NCBI GenBank assembly: GCA_012034575.1 | Contig: JAAUPF010000019.1 | Coordinates: 1-54,788, forward strand | Origin: Richelia sp. CSU_2_1 | GTDB lineage: Bacteria > Cyanobacteriota > Cyanobacteriia > Cyanobacteriales > Microcoleaceae | Direction of reading: 5' to 3' | DNA: 54,788 nt | In this document: positions 25,746-35,554 of the stretch, piece by piece | How the letters are laid out: each line of letters opens with the position of its first letter | Position numbering within the stretch: position 1 is the first letter of the stretch | The notes under the pieces: model-generated | The model's database searches: none | Told to the model about the DNA's origin: nothing | Seen by the model: only the letters and a program-made list of their open reading frames with translations | Position numbers and translations under genes: made by a program

Positions 25746-27757
25746 ACTGGCAGTTCGATCGTAAATTTAGTTCCAAAATCGGGCTGAGAGGTGCAGTACA
25801 ATTTGCCGCGGTGCTGTTCGATGATAATATGATAGCTAGTGGATAAACCCAAACCAGTTCCTTTGCCGATCGGTTTAGTTGTAAAGAATGGGTCGAAGAT
25901 TCTGCTACAAAGACTTTCCGAAACTCCACAACCGTTATCTGTAATAGAAATAGCAATTCGATCGCCCTTAACCCGATGGGTGTGAATCCAGATCGTATTA
26001 GATCGATCGGCAATTTCAGCAAACGATCGCCCTTTGTTCGCTATTTCTACAGCGTCGATCGCGTTGTCTAATATATTCACAAATACTTGATTTAGCAGTC
26101 CGGGATAACATTCTACTTTGGGCAGTTTGCTGTCAAAATCTTTAATAACGCGAATTTCCGGGCGCTGGGGTGTGGCTTTAATGCGGTGCTGCAAAATCAT
26201 CAGCGTGCTGTCAATTCCTTCATGGATATCTACCTTTTTCAAAGCCGCTTCATCCAAACGAGAAAAATTGCGGAGCGATAAGATAATCTCGCGAATTCGA
26301 TCGGTTCCCGCATTCATCGATCGAAGAATTTCTGCCAGATCTGTTTGCATAAAATCGAGTTCGATTTCCTCCAACTCTTCTTGCAGGGTTTCTGGAGGAT
26401 TGGGATAGTATTGTTGATACAAGCGCACTAAATTTAGCAACTCTTGAGTGTAGTCATTGACATAGGTTAAATTACCGTGAATAAAGCAGATAGGATTGTT
26501 AATTTCGTGAGCAATACCAGCGACCAGTTGTCCCACGGCCGACATTTGACTTTGCAACATTTGCAATTGAGTTCGCTTGAGGGTTTGCAGCGTTTCTTGT
26601 AGCGTAATATTTTGAGCGGATAATTCTTCGGTTCTTTGCTGCACTCGAATTTCCAGGGTAGCATTAGTTTTGGCTAACTCTGCTAAAGTCAAACGCAGCT
26701 TTTTTTCAGCTTGAATTCTTTCTTCGATCGCTGCTGTTAAAGTTAGGACTGTTAGCGAAATAACCGTAACAAATAATTGAAGTAATGCCAGAGATTGATT
26801 CAAATCCAGATGGGCAAATTCCCCCCGACCGCGAACAGTTCCTATGGTGGCAATGGTTGCGACGAACAATGTCAAGGCTGTCGCTCCCGGTTGACCGGTG
26901 CGAAATACCGACCAAATTAAGATGGGAAGCAGCAGATAATCAGCATCGTATCCTCGATCGAATGTTGCGTTCGCAAGTAGCAACGCCAATCCAAAGAACA
27001 GTGCTATTTCGATCGCCTGCAACAGCTTAAAAAACGTAATTTTTGAAACAAGTTTTGCGGGAATTTTGGGAGCAGAAAGTTGCAGGCTGTCCGATGGGAT
27101 TCGAGATTTAAATCTCCGCTGATAGTAGAGGTACGCACTAATTCGATATACCCGTAAAATTAGCTGCCGGCGTTTCCAAATTAGCCTCGCCCAACTGAGG
27201 AGTACGGGCGCAATAATGAAAATTCCTGAAACATTAGAAATCCACCAAGTCAGCCAAACCGAACCGTAAATTTCCCAAGGCAATTTTCCGCTTAATGCCA
27301 AGCTGGTAACTCCGATTGTAGCATTGACAATCGGTCCGACGGCACTGGCTAGAAGCAAAAATTTGAGTACGTCGGTAACTCGTGCTAAAGGATAGCGGTA
27401 TGGAGTTGATTTCCGCAGGAGGTACGTCCCCAAAAGAGTTCCGAGAGTCGTACCCGCAGCAATCCCGAAAACGGGTAAAGTAGAGATGAGGGACAACCAC
27501 AAACTGGAGCGATCGAGAAATGCCCAAATGTTGGCAAGAAACGAGCCCAAAAACACTCCCAAAGCAATCCAATTACCAAATAGCAAAACGCATCCGACAG
27601 CAATCCCGTCTGGAGGCCAAATTGGAGTTACGTCTTGAGGTGTGGCAGCAAGATGTCGTGAAAGTTCGGCTGTTATATAATACGCGATCGCTAAGCCAAT
27701 GACGCCAAGCATTCGCAATACTATGTTAGGGAAAGGTGCTAATTGTATTCGGTTCAT
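25721..27757 (-). CDS. MASE1-domain sensor histidine kinase
   Basis: 678 residues from ATG 27757. Residues 10-330 are a MASE1-type membrane sensor (PIWPPDGIAVGCVLLFG, LTWWISNVSGIF), about 335-400 a coiled coil, HisKA with phospho-acceptor His417 (GIAHEINNP), and HATPase with N box VFVNILDNAIDAVE, SITDNGCGVSE and GKGTGLGLS. The signal is unknown; MASE1 kinases are membrane sensors. No response regulator is adjacent, so the partner lies elsewhere. The last six residues and stop come from a heptamer array. Confidence 0.93.
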   Translation of the reverse strand: MNRIQLAPFPNIVLRMLGVIGLAIAYYITAELSRHLAATPQDVTPIWPPDGIAVGCVLLFGNWIALGVFLGSFLANIWAFLDRSSLWLSLISTLPVFGIAAGTTLGTLLGTYLLRKSTPYRYPLARVTDVLKFLLLASAVGPIVNATIGVTSLALSGKLPWEIYGSVWLTWWISNVSGIFIIAPVLLSWARLIWKRRQLILRVYRISAYLYYQRRFKSRIPSDSLQLSAPKIPAKLVSKITFFKLLQAIEIALFFGLALLLANATFDRGYDADYLLLPILIWSVFRTGQPGATALTLFVATIATIGTVRGRGEFAHLDLNQSLALLQLFVTVISLTVLTLTAAIEERIQAEKKLRLTLAELAKTNATLEIRVQQRTEELSAQNITLQETLQTLKRTQLQMLQSQMSAVGQLVAGIAHEINNPICFIHGNLTYVNDYTQELLNLVRLYQQYYPNPPETLQEELEEIELDFMQTDLAEILRSMNAGTDRIREIILSLRNFSRLDEAALKKVDIHEGIDSTLMILQHRIKATPQRPEIRVIKDFDSKLPKVECYPGLLNQVFVNILDNAIDAVEIANKGRSFAEIADRSNTIWIHTHRVKGDRIAISITDNGCGVSESLCSRIFDPFFTTKPIGKGTGLGLSTSYHIIIEQHRGKLYCTSQPDFGTKFTIELPVKQLTVDS

Positions 27758-28352
<595 letters not shown>

Positions 28353-29843
28353 TCAGACACCAAACAATTTTTTCAACCGTTTTCTCACCCATGTTACAGG
28401 ATTTTGGTCATCTTCCGTTGCCTCTACTAAACCTAACTCTCGCAATTGCTGCTGTCTTTCGCTCAATTCTTCTTGGTGCTTTGCGATTTCTTGAACGATT
28501 TGTTCCGCTAAATCGGGTCTTTCTGTTAAAATTTTTTGAAATCCTTGGCGGTCGATCGCAAACAAAACTGTATCTTCTAAAGCCCTTACAGAAGCAGTTC
28601 TGGGAATCCCCAACATCAGAGAAAGTTCGCCGAAAAATTTGCCTGCTTCGAGATTAGTTAAATGTTTGTCAATAGTTTCTACAAACACTTCTACCGCGCC
28701 CGAAAGAATAATGTAAAAAGCATCGCCTGGGTCATTTTCGCGAAACAAAAATTCTTGCGATCGCAGCTTTTTCCGGCAGCCAACTTCTATCAATTGTCGC
28801 AATTCAATATCGTTTAAATTTTCAAAGTATTTTACCTGTCGCAGCAAACCGCCCAGAGACGACATTTTTTTAGCTTCTTCTGCAAGAACCAGGTTATTTT
28901 GACGCTTTGCAGGCGGGATATTTCCACCAGTTGCGGGGCGGAAGTTAGCTGCTGTTTCGATTTTGTGGAACAGCGGCATTAAAACTTCGGGATTTTGCAA
29001 ATACAGTTCTCTATCGTTGAACGGAAAGTCGATTCCTTGCTGGCGGAAATTATACTCGATCGCGAAATTTAAAGCACTTTTAATTACTTCTCTTTCCGTC
29101 GGCTTGTCCGTCCATACCAACAATTCAAATTTAAAACTGTCATCGCCAAACTCGACGAACAATACTTTAGGTTTTGGTTCGTACAATACACCTGCTTCCG
29201 CGTAAGCTATATTTAATAGAGTTTCGGTTACTAACAGCGGGTCGCTATTTTCTGCTACTTCGATAGTTAATCGCAAACACAGCAGCGGATTTTCGTAACT
29301 CCAGTTAACTATTTTGTTACCAATCGTCGTGCTGTTGGGAACGATGACGCTAGAATCGTAATTAGTTTTAATAATGGTCGATCGAATGGTAATCTCTTTA
29401 ACTATGCCACTCACTCCTTCCAATTCTACAAAATCTCCGACTTTAATCGGCCTGTCTAAAAGCAACGTAATTCCGCTCACAAAATTCGTCGTTAAATCTT
29501 GAATTCCAAAACCAATCCCCACGCCCAAACCGCCCGCAACTACAGCAAGAGATGTCAGATTAAAGCCGATACCTTGGATGGCAGCAATAACTCCTAAAGC
29601 TACTATTAAATAGCGAACAATTATCGCGATCGCCTCTCGATTTCCTTCATCAATTCCCAATTTTAGCAGCAACTTTTCTTTGATAAAGTTAGTGAAATAT
29701 CGCGCTGCGACTACCACCACCATAAATGATAAAATCAGTTCTAAGAGCGATCGCAGAGATACGGGGTTTTCCCCTAATCTAAATAAGGTAACTGAAAACA
29801 GTTGCGAGATAAATGTCAGAAATTCTTCGGGTATTGTATTCAC
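28353..29843 (-). CDS. MscS-type channel with C-terminal cyclic-nucleotide-binding domain
   Basis: 496 residues, ATG at 29843. The first 100 residues have two or three membrane segments. The MscS pore helix region is at about 105-145 (AGGLGVGIGFGIQDLTTNF, GITLLLDRPIKVGD), and the beta domain continues (VKEITIRSTIIKTNYDSSVIVPNS). Residues 350-470 are a cNMP-binding domain (FRENDPGDAFYIILSGAVEVF, GKFFGELSLMLGIPRTASVRA). This layout is the bacterial cyclic-nucleotide-gated MscS-like family (bCNG). It follows the next gene by 17 bp, so the two MscS genes form an operon and may form mixed or paired channels. Confidence 0.93.
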   Translation of the reverse strand: MNTIPEEFLTFISQLFSVTLFRLGENPVSLRSLLELILSFMVVVVAARYFTNFIKEKLLLKLGIDEGNREAIAIIVRYLIVALGVIAAIQGIGFNLTSLAVVAGGLGVGIGFGIQDLTTNFVSGITLLLDRPIKVGDFVELEGVSGIVKEITIRSTIIKTNYDSSVIVPNSTTIGNKIVNWSYENPLLCLRLTIEVAENSDPLLVTETLLNIAYAEAGVLYEPKPKVLFVEFGDDSFKFELLVWTDKPTEREVIKSALNFAIEYNFRQQGIDFPFNDRELYLQNPEVLMPLFHKIETAANFRPATGGNIPPAKRQNNLVLAEEAKKMSSLGGLLRQVKYFENLNDIELRQLIEVGCRKKLRSQEFLFRENDPGDAFYIILSGAVEVFVETIDKHLTNLEAGKFFGELSLMLGIPRTASVRALEDTVLFAIDRQGFQKILTERPDLAEQIVQEIAKHQEELSERQQQLRELGLVEATEDDQNPVTWVRKRLKKLFGV

Positions 29844-29860
29844 AGTTAGAGCTTGCCAAA

Positions 29861-31516
29861 TTAATAAATATATGCTTGTCTCAAACGCCGTACTATTTCC
29901 CTGCGAAGTTGGTTGCTAACGCGGTTGCCGCGCCACCAATGTTCTAATTTAATATTGTCTACGTAGAACCTGACAGCAAATTCGATACTGTTAGTTTTGA
30001 TATCTGTCATCCGAATTTGCGGTTCTTTCCAGCTTGTTTGAGACTGTTTGAAATTGTCGTGCAGCCACTCTAAAAAATTAGTTCCGCAGTCATCCAATCG
30101 CGTTTCATCTCCTCCAGGTTTAGCGATTTTGCGCTCTAATTTATTGAGCTTGACTTTCAGTAAGTCAATTTTGGGTTCCCATTCTTCCGGTAAAATAGTT
30201 TCGTCCTCTGGAAGCAAATCGGGGTCTTGCAACCAAATTTTATACCAGGTTCTAATCGAGCCGATGAGGGTATTGTCGATGTCTGGTGCAGGCAGTTCTT
30301 CGAGGGTCGATCGACCGCGTTTGCTCTTGCTATCTATTACAGCACGCAATCCCACATTTTTCAAGATATCTTGATAGGCAACTTGCAAAATACTAATTTC
30401 TGCTGCGTCCAATCCGCCTTTTGCCAAAACCTTAATTTTAGCGATTAATTCATCAAATGCTGTTTCGATTTTTGCCAGTTGCTGGTTGACCTCTTTTTCG
30501 GCCAACAAACGCAACCGCCCTGCTTCCAGTTTTGACATCTTTCCCGGCTTTGCTTCGCCGAATCCGGTAAACTTATCTAAGTTTTCCAATTTGGCATCGA
30601 GGTTGCCCAAAGTGTCTGGATGTCCGAGCACGATTTCTCTCAGAATTTTAGTTGTATTTACCGGATCGGCATCGGCTTTAACTGACAGGTTAATCGAATA
30701 AGCAAAGTGAGGAGTCGGGCGGCTGAGGTTGACTATATCTTTAGCTGCTAGTTGGGAATTGGGAGTATATATTTCGCAGTGGTTGTCGATGAGATATAAG
30801 TGAGTTACCCGCAAACCAATTTTTTTAATTACCGCCGTCGAACCGTTGGGCAAAGCAATCATATCTCCAAATTGAAACGGAGTATCGATTAATAAAATTA
30901 AACCGCTAAAAAAGTCGGCTAAAATTTCCCGCAAGGCAAAGCCCAAAACGAAAGTAATGCCGCCAAAAGCCACCCACAGCCCGGTTAAATCTATGCCCAA
31001 AATTTGCAGGAAAAAGAAAGTACCGCACAGGTAAATTAAGGGAGGTACGATGCTTTGCAAAATAGGAATTAATACATCATCCCAGATCGCCTCCGTGCGG
31101 CGGGCGTATGCTTTTAAATAGTAAACTATAACTTGAGTGAATAGCTGACCTACCCAGAAAGTTGCCGCCGCTACAATTAAAGCAGTAAGGCTTCTTTCAA
31201 CCCACTCAAAAATGCCTGCCCCGTGCAAGTTGAAAAAGGCAATCTTCAAGCAACCGAGGACGCACAATGCCAGTACAGGCAATTGCGAAACACTGAGGAT
31301 GACAAGGGCTGCATCGGTTTCCCAACGCCGAAAGATCGATCGCAGCAAATAAAATAAAATTACATATAAAATAGTGGCAGCGATCGCCGATATAAATAAG
31401 GTATAAAGAAAAGAGCTAGTTTGCTCTTGACTGAAAGTAGAAAAGAACATTTGCGTTGTAAAATCTGTCGTTAAGGGTTGAGGTTCGGCTGATTCGATGG
31501 CGGGTGTTAGTATCAT
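29861..31516 (-). CDS. MscS-family mechanosensitive channel, long form
   Basis: 551 residues, ATG at 31516. A membrane domain with about four segments over residues 35-205, then the MscS core (VAFGGITFVLGFALREILADF, LLIDTPFQFGDMIAL, GLRVTHLYLIDNHCEIYTPN). Residues 300-520 form an unusual charged helical insertion with predicted coiled coil (SKLEAGRLRLLAEKEVNQQL, KVKLNKLERKIAKPGGD), before the C-terminal beta region resumes (NSIEFAVRFYVDNIKLEHWW). It protects against hypo-osmotic shock by releasing solutes. It is the first gene of a two-gene operon with the cNMP-binding channel. Confidence 0.9.
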   Translation of the reverse strand: MILTPAIESAEPQPLTTDFTTQMFFSTFSQEQTSSFLYTLFISAIAATILYVILFYLLRSIFRRWETDAALVILSVSQLPVLALCVLGCLKIAFFNLHGAGIFEWVERSLTALIVAAATFWVGQLFTQVIVYYLKAYARRTEAIWDDVLIPILQSIVPPLIYLCGTFFFLQILGIDLTGLWVAFGGITFVLGFALREILADFFSGLILLIDTPFQFGDMIALPNGSTAVIKKIGLRVTHLYLIDNHCEIYTPNSQLAAKDIVNLSRPTPHFAYSINLSVKADADPVNTTKILREIVLGHPDTLGNLDAKLENLDKFTGFGEAKPGKMSKLEAGRLRLLAEKEVNQQLAKIETAFDELIAKIKVLAKGGLDAAEISILQVAYQDILKNVGLRAVIDSKSKRGRSTLEELPAPDIDNTLIGSIRTWYKIWLQDPDLLPEDETILPEEWEPKIDLLKVKLNKLERKIAKPGGDETRLDDCGTNFLEWLHDNFKQSQTSWKEPQIRMTDIKTNSIEFAVRFYVDNIKLEHWWRGNRVSNQLRREIVRRLRQAYIY

Positions 31517-31595
31517 TTCGGAAATTAATTTCTAGTATATGTAGGCTGCGCGCCATACCTTTCAGAAATATCGACGCTGAGAGTTAGTATTGCGA

Positions 31596-32282
31596 TTAAC
31601 TGTTGCGAATTTCTCGTCGGTAGCGGGGAACGCATGGATTTCCCATACAGACAAAGCCAGCAGGCATATTTTTAAATACACTGCTGCGAGCACCAATTAA
31701 AGTATTTGCACCGATTTCGACACCCGGACTGATAAAACAGTCAGCGGCAATCCACGCGCCATCATGTATGATAACAGATGCTGTTATTAAGCGAAAGGCA
31801 GGATCGCGAGAATCGTGAGTGCCGGTGCAGAGGTAACTTTTCTGAGAAATAACGCAATGTTTGCCGATCGAAATGCGATCGAGACTGTAAAAAACCACAT
31901 CATCCCCGATCCAACTCCAATCGCCAATTTCCACTTTCCAAGGATAAGTAAAACGGGCTGTGGGGCGAACAATAACCCCGCGACCTATTTGAGCTCCAAA
32001 TAACCGCAACAGCCACCGCCTGATATGATTGAATGGGTGAGGAGTCAGCGGAAAAACGATCGCCTGTAGCAACCACCAAAGCAAAACAAACCAACCGGGC
32101 TTTCCCCGATCGAAATTCGACTGGTTGTACTGGCGCAAATCTACCCAAGACTCGCCCGCACATTCACCCGCGATCGCCCCCGATCGACCGCCGCTAATCG
32201 CAGTATAATCGATCGCAGAGTGCGCAGCACTTGCAGTTGCATTATCCGGTTCCGGATCGGAAGTTGGCGAATTAGAAAACAT
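31596..32282 (-). CDS. WcaF/LpxA-type O-acetyltransferase, polysaccharide-related
   Basis: 228 residues, ATG at 32282. The first 75 residues are low-complexity and may be disordered. Residues 85-225 are the left-handed beta-helix of hexapeptide acetyltransferases (IGRGVIVRPTARFTYPWKVEIGD..., ISIGKHCVISQKSYLCTGTHD, the catalytic His of THDSRD near 150). It resembles colanic-acid WcaF and the acetyltransferase of hormogonium polysaccharide loci. It is 2.2 kb from two glycosyltransferases, so an exopolysaccharide role is plausible. A TTGACAG array directly abuts the start codon. Confidence 0.85.
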   Translation of the reverse strand: MFSNSPTSDPEPDNATASAAHSAIDYTAISGGRSGAIAGECAGESWVDLRQYNQSNFDRGKPGWFVLLWWLLQAIVFPLTPHPFNHIRRWLLRLFGAQIGRGVIVRPTARFTYPWKVEIGDWSWIGDDVVFYSLDRISIGKHCVISQKSYLCTGTHDSRDPAFRLITASVIIHDGAWIAADCFISPGVEIGANTLIGARSSVFKNMPAGFVCMGNPCVPRYRREIRNS

Positions 32283-32480
32283 GATTAAATAGTTGACAGT
32301 TGACAGTCGATCGTTGATAGTCGATCGTTGATAGTTTTACAAAAGGACAGCAGATTGGGGCAAGTATGAGTTAACAGTTGACAGTTAGGCGATTACCAAT
32401 TACCAATTACCGATTACCGATTACCGATTACCGATTACCGATTACCAATTACCGATTACCGATTACCAATAATAGAGTTT
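32283..32480. repeat. TTGACAG and ATTACCG heptamer arrays
   Basis: TTAAATAGTTGACAG starts at 32285, next to the minus-strand start codon at 32280-32282. ATTACCA/ATTACCG heptamers fill 32394-32470. This is the only clear case where an array touches a start codon instead of a stop codon. Confidence 0.85.
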
Positions 32481-32498
32481 AAGTTTAAGAGTGACTGC

Positions 32499-33311
32499 AT
32501 GATATTTCCGGTTCAAGGCAAGTTTAACAAAAACCCCAAAGCGATCGCGCGCTGCGATCGCGTAAATTCCCAAATTCCCAAAGTGCGGCTGTTACAGATA
32601 GCATTAGTTTTGCTAAGCAGCTTTTTCGTAGCAGAATTAATTGCCGCCATTAGTTCTCGCAGCTTATCCCTGCTAGCCGATGCAGGACACATATTCTCCG
32701 ATGTAGCAGCCTTAGGAATCACCTTAGCAGCCACCTTATACTCATCTTGGAAAAACCGCCACAGCACGCCATCAGAAAATTATATAGAAAATTATAACTG
32801 TACGGTCGATCGCCCGCTCGATCGACCCGGAACGATCGCAGCATTAATTAACAGTATCAGCTTAGTGGCGATCGCCCTGTGGATTGCAGTAGAATCCATC
32901 GGCCGCTTGCAGTCTCCAACCCCCGAAATAGCAGGATTCCCCATGCTAATAACAGCAATTGTCGGCTTAAGCATCAACTCAGTCAACGCCTTTTGCTTGC
33001 ATTCCTGCTGTCACGGAGACATCAATCTCAAAAGCGCATTTTTGCACGCCATAGCCGATATTTGTTCTTCGATCGGAGTAATTATAGCAGCGATCGCCGT
33101 AGCGTGGCTGCACTGGAACTGGGCCGACGGCTTAATTAGCTTAATCGTATCAACATCGATCGTCCTCTTAACCCTCCCGCTGCTAATAGAAAGTCTCAAA
33201 CTGCTGCTGGGAAAAGTATCGGCCACACCCGAAATGCAACCACCTTGCGATTGCCAAAAACTCAGCGCCGAAAAATTGCTATTTCCCTCCTTAAATGACC
33301 TCATCAAATAA
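32499..33311 (+). CDS. Cation diffusion facilitator transporter
   Basis: 270 residues from ATG 32499. Six membrane segments from residue 30 to 230. The metal-binding motif of the first half is DAGHIFSD (His64, Asp68) and of the second half FLHAIADICSS. It exports divalent cations such as Zn, Co or Cd in exchange for protons. The C-terminal cytoplasmic domain is unusually short and holds Cys (PPCDCQKL), while the His-rich loop of zinc transporters is missing (IENYNCTVDRP lies there instead), so metal specificity is open. Confidence 0.88.
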   Translation: MIFPVQGKFNKNPKAIARCDRVNSQIPKVRLLQIALVLLSSFFVAELIAAISSRSLSLLADAGHIFSDVAALGITLAATLYSSWKNRHSTPSENYIENYNCTVDRPLDRPGTIAALINSISLVAIALWIAVESIGRLQSPTPEIAGFPMLITAIVGLSINSVNAFCLHSCCHGDINLKSAFLHAIADICSSIGVIIAAIAVAWLHWNWADGLISLIVSTSIVLLTLPLLIESLKLLLGKVSATPEMQPPCDCQKLSAEKLLFPSLNDLIK

Positions 33312-33427
33312 CACATACCCATCAGCGTTCATCCGCGTACATCCGCCAACATCTGCGGTTAAAATTGGGAAACAGTCGATCGAATTTTAGCAAAAATCAG
33401 GGCGATCGAACTTATTTGGTGGGGCGA

Positions 33428-33484
33428 GGGCGGGTCGATCTCAATAGTTTGTGAGTATTCAATATTATTGTTGAACCCGCCCCG
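33428..33484. repeat. Dispersed hairpin repeat (GGGCGGGTC ... GAACCCGCCCC)
   Basis: Arms at 33428-33436 and 33473-33484 with about 36 bp between them. Similar to 6335-6387 and 52923-52978. It lies just upstream of the TPR gene at 33543. Confidence 0.6.
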
Positions 33485-33542
33485 GCAGAAATTATATCAA
33501 ATAATGCTAAAATAAATCCCAACATCACCAACACATCCGGCA

Positions 33543-34295
33543 ATGGAAGAAACCCGCGATCGAGCCTACCTGCAACTAATTCACACCCTGTTGAATTGCC
33601 CCAACGGCGAAGAACCTCAAATCTTGGAAGATAACATAGAATTATTAGACCGCGAATTTCTGAAAACTTGCGAGTCAATAGCAGAAACCTTAGCACAGCA
33701 AGGAGGCGAAAACGGCGCTAATTTCCTGCGCAATCTGGTCACTCAACTAGAGGAATTAATCGAAGAAAAAGAGCCAAAAAGTGAAATTTCCCCAGAATAT
33801 GCCAACTTTTTCCTAGAATTATTGCAAGCCGAACAAGATGGCGATCCTCAAGTAATATACTCCACGATCGAGCGACAAAAACATCTCCTCAATGCCAGTT
33901 TTGCCGATACTTTACAGCAAGTAGCCCAGAAATTGATTGTGGGTGAAAACCCACAGACAATTAGCTCAATTGTCGCCCTTATTGAAAATTTGAGCAACCA
34001 TCTCAGTCAATTTTTGGGTGGGGATAGAGCGAGTAATATTGAAATTGCAATTAGCGGTTATCAAATAGTTTTAAATAATCGAGAACCGGGCAGCGAAAAG
34101 TTTGCTCAAACTCAAAATAATCTAGCTGCTTCTTACTGTGAAAGAATCAACGGTTCGCGCGCGGATAATTTGCAGAGGGCGATCGAATTTTATCAGGCTG
34201 CTTTAACAGTTTATACCCTTGAAGATTTCCCCGAGCAATGGGCAATGACTCAAAATAATCTAGCTATTGCCAGCAGTTACAGAATCAACAGTTAG
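33543..34295 (+). CDS. Truncated TPR protein, probably remnant of a CHAT-domain protein
   Basis: 250 residues from ATG 33543. Residues 1-165 are a helical acidic head (LIHTLLNCPNGEEPQILEDN), followed by two TPR units with the marks AQTQNNLAASYCERINGSRADN and MTQNNLAIASSYRINS. Such heads and TNPR repeats normally lead into many more TPR units and a CHAT caspase-like domain. Here a TAG at 34293-34295 ends the second unit, and the sequence after it does not continue the repeat in any frame I read. It is probably a 5' fragment. Any function would be in protein-protein interaction. Confidence 0.65.
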   Translation: MEETRDRAYLQLIHTLLNCPNGEEPQILEDNIELLDREFLKTCESIAETLAQQGGENGANFLRNLVTQLEELIEEKEPKSEISPEYANFFLELLQAEQDGDPQVIYSTIERQKHLLNASFADTLQQVAQKLIVGENPQTISSIVALIENLSNHLSQFLGGDRASNIEIAISGYQIVLNNREPGSEKFAQTQNNLAASYCERINGSRADNLQRAIEFYQAALTVYTLEDFPEQWAMTQNNLAIASSYRINS

Positions 34296-34384
34296 CGTAC
34301 TGTACTCTAAGGTGCGTCAATACTAGATAATCGATCGAGGTTTAAGACGGTTGGCTGCGGGCAATATATCAGATATAGCGGATG

Positions 34385-34498
<114 letters not shown>

Positions 34499-35458
34499 TT
34501 AAGGCGATTTAACTTCAGTTTCCTGACTCATAACTACAGGAGTGGGCGGCAAATCCGGCTCGGTTTCTGCAACATTCAACTGCCCGCCGCAACAGCGCAA
34601 CTCGTAAAGTTTAGCATTAATTTGATACTCGTACTGACTCAACAGCCGTGCATAAATATAGCCAGCTTTTCCATCCAAAAAACCGAGCTGAATAAAATAA
34701 AATAAAATAAATCTGAGCATTGGTTTAAAAGGCAAGCGCACCCAAACTTTTTTGAGAAATCGCTTGCGCTGCACCGCATCTCCAAATAAATTTGCGCCGA
34801 TCGTCCCGCTATCGTCGCGACCCTCAATAATATTGTAATATACCCGCGCTTCCCAATTAGAATAGCGGTTGTGGCGCTCGATCCAGTGAAATAAATTGCG
34901 GTAATCCTCGTGAATCATATCATTTTTTAAATAGCCGACAGAACCCGCTAAAATAACGTGTTCGTGCACTTCATTATCCCCAGTATTCGGAACAGATTCA
35001 GTACCGAGATTTTCGTAACGCCCTTTTTGATGCTTGAACAAACGCAAATTCCAGTCGGGATACCTGCCGCCGTAACGCAGCCACTGTCCTAAAAAGAACA
35101 CTTTACGGTTGAGATAATAGCCATCAAAATTAGGGTTTTGGATGACTTCGGCAATTTCATCCCAAAGTTCTGGGGTGATCCGTTCGTCGCAATCGACAAT
35201 TAACACCCATTCATTGCGGAAAGGCAGATTGTCCAAAGACCAATTTTTCTTTTTCGGCCAGCGGTTATTAAAGTAGAATTGCACGACTTTTGCACCGCTG
35301 TTGAGAGCGATTTCTACCGTGCGATCGCTACTTTGGGAATCCACCATAAAAACTTCATCCGCCCTAGCAATACTTGCCAGACAGGCAGGTAGATTGAGTT
35401 CTTCGTCTTTTGCCGGAATGAGAACAGAAACCGGAATCTTGGATGAACTAGAGGTCAT
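34499..35458 (-). CDS. Family 2 glycosyltransferase (WaaE/KdtX-like)
   Basis: 319 residues, ATG at 35458. GT-A fold: PVSVLIPAKDEELNLPACLASI, the DxD-like VDCDERIT and VDSQSSDRTVEIA, then the acceptor part GGRYPDWNLRLFKHQKGRYENLG and HEHVILAG. This resembles the lipopolysaccharide-core beta-glucosyltransferase (WaaE) family, which also includes cyanobacterial exopolysaccharide enzymes. The next gene (35555) is also a glycosyltransferase on the same strand, 96 bp away, so they are likely co-transcribed. The stop codon is followed at once by a TTGAGAG array. Confidence 0.88.
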   Translation of the reverse strand: MTSSSSKIPVSVLIPAKDEELNLPACLASIARADEVFMVDSQSSDRTVEIALNSGAKVVQFYFNNRWPKKKNWSLDNLPFRNEWVLIVDCDERITPELWDEIAEVIQNPNFDGYYLNRKVFFLGQWLRYGGRYPDWNLRLFKHQKGRYENLGTESVPNTGDNEVHEHVILAGSVGYLKNDMIHEDYRNLFHWIERHNRYSNWEARVYYNIIEGRDDSGTIGANLFGDAVQRKRFLKKVWVRLPFKPMLRFILFYFIQLGFLDGKAGYIYARLLSQYEYQINAKLYELRCCGGQLNVAETEPDLPPTPVVMSQETEVKSP

Positions 35459-35554
35459 AATCGAGTGCTTGAACCTGAATGCGGTCTAGTTTAATTGGAT
35501 GGAGGTCGATCGAGACTGCCAGCGGCCTAGGCAGCGGTAGATACCCCCTTTAGC

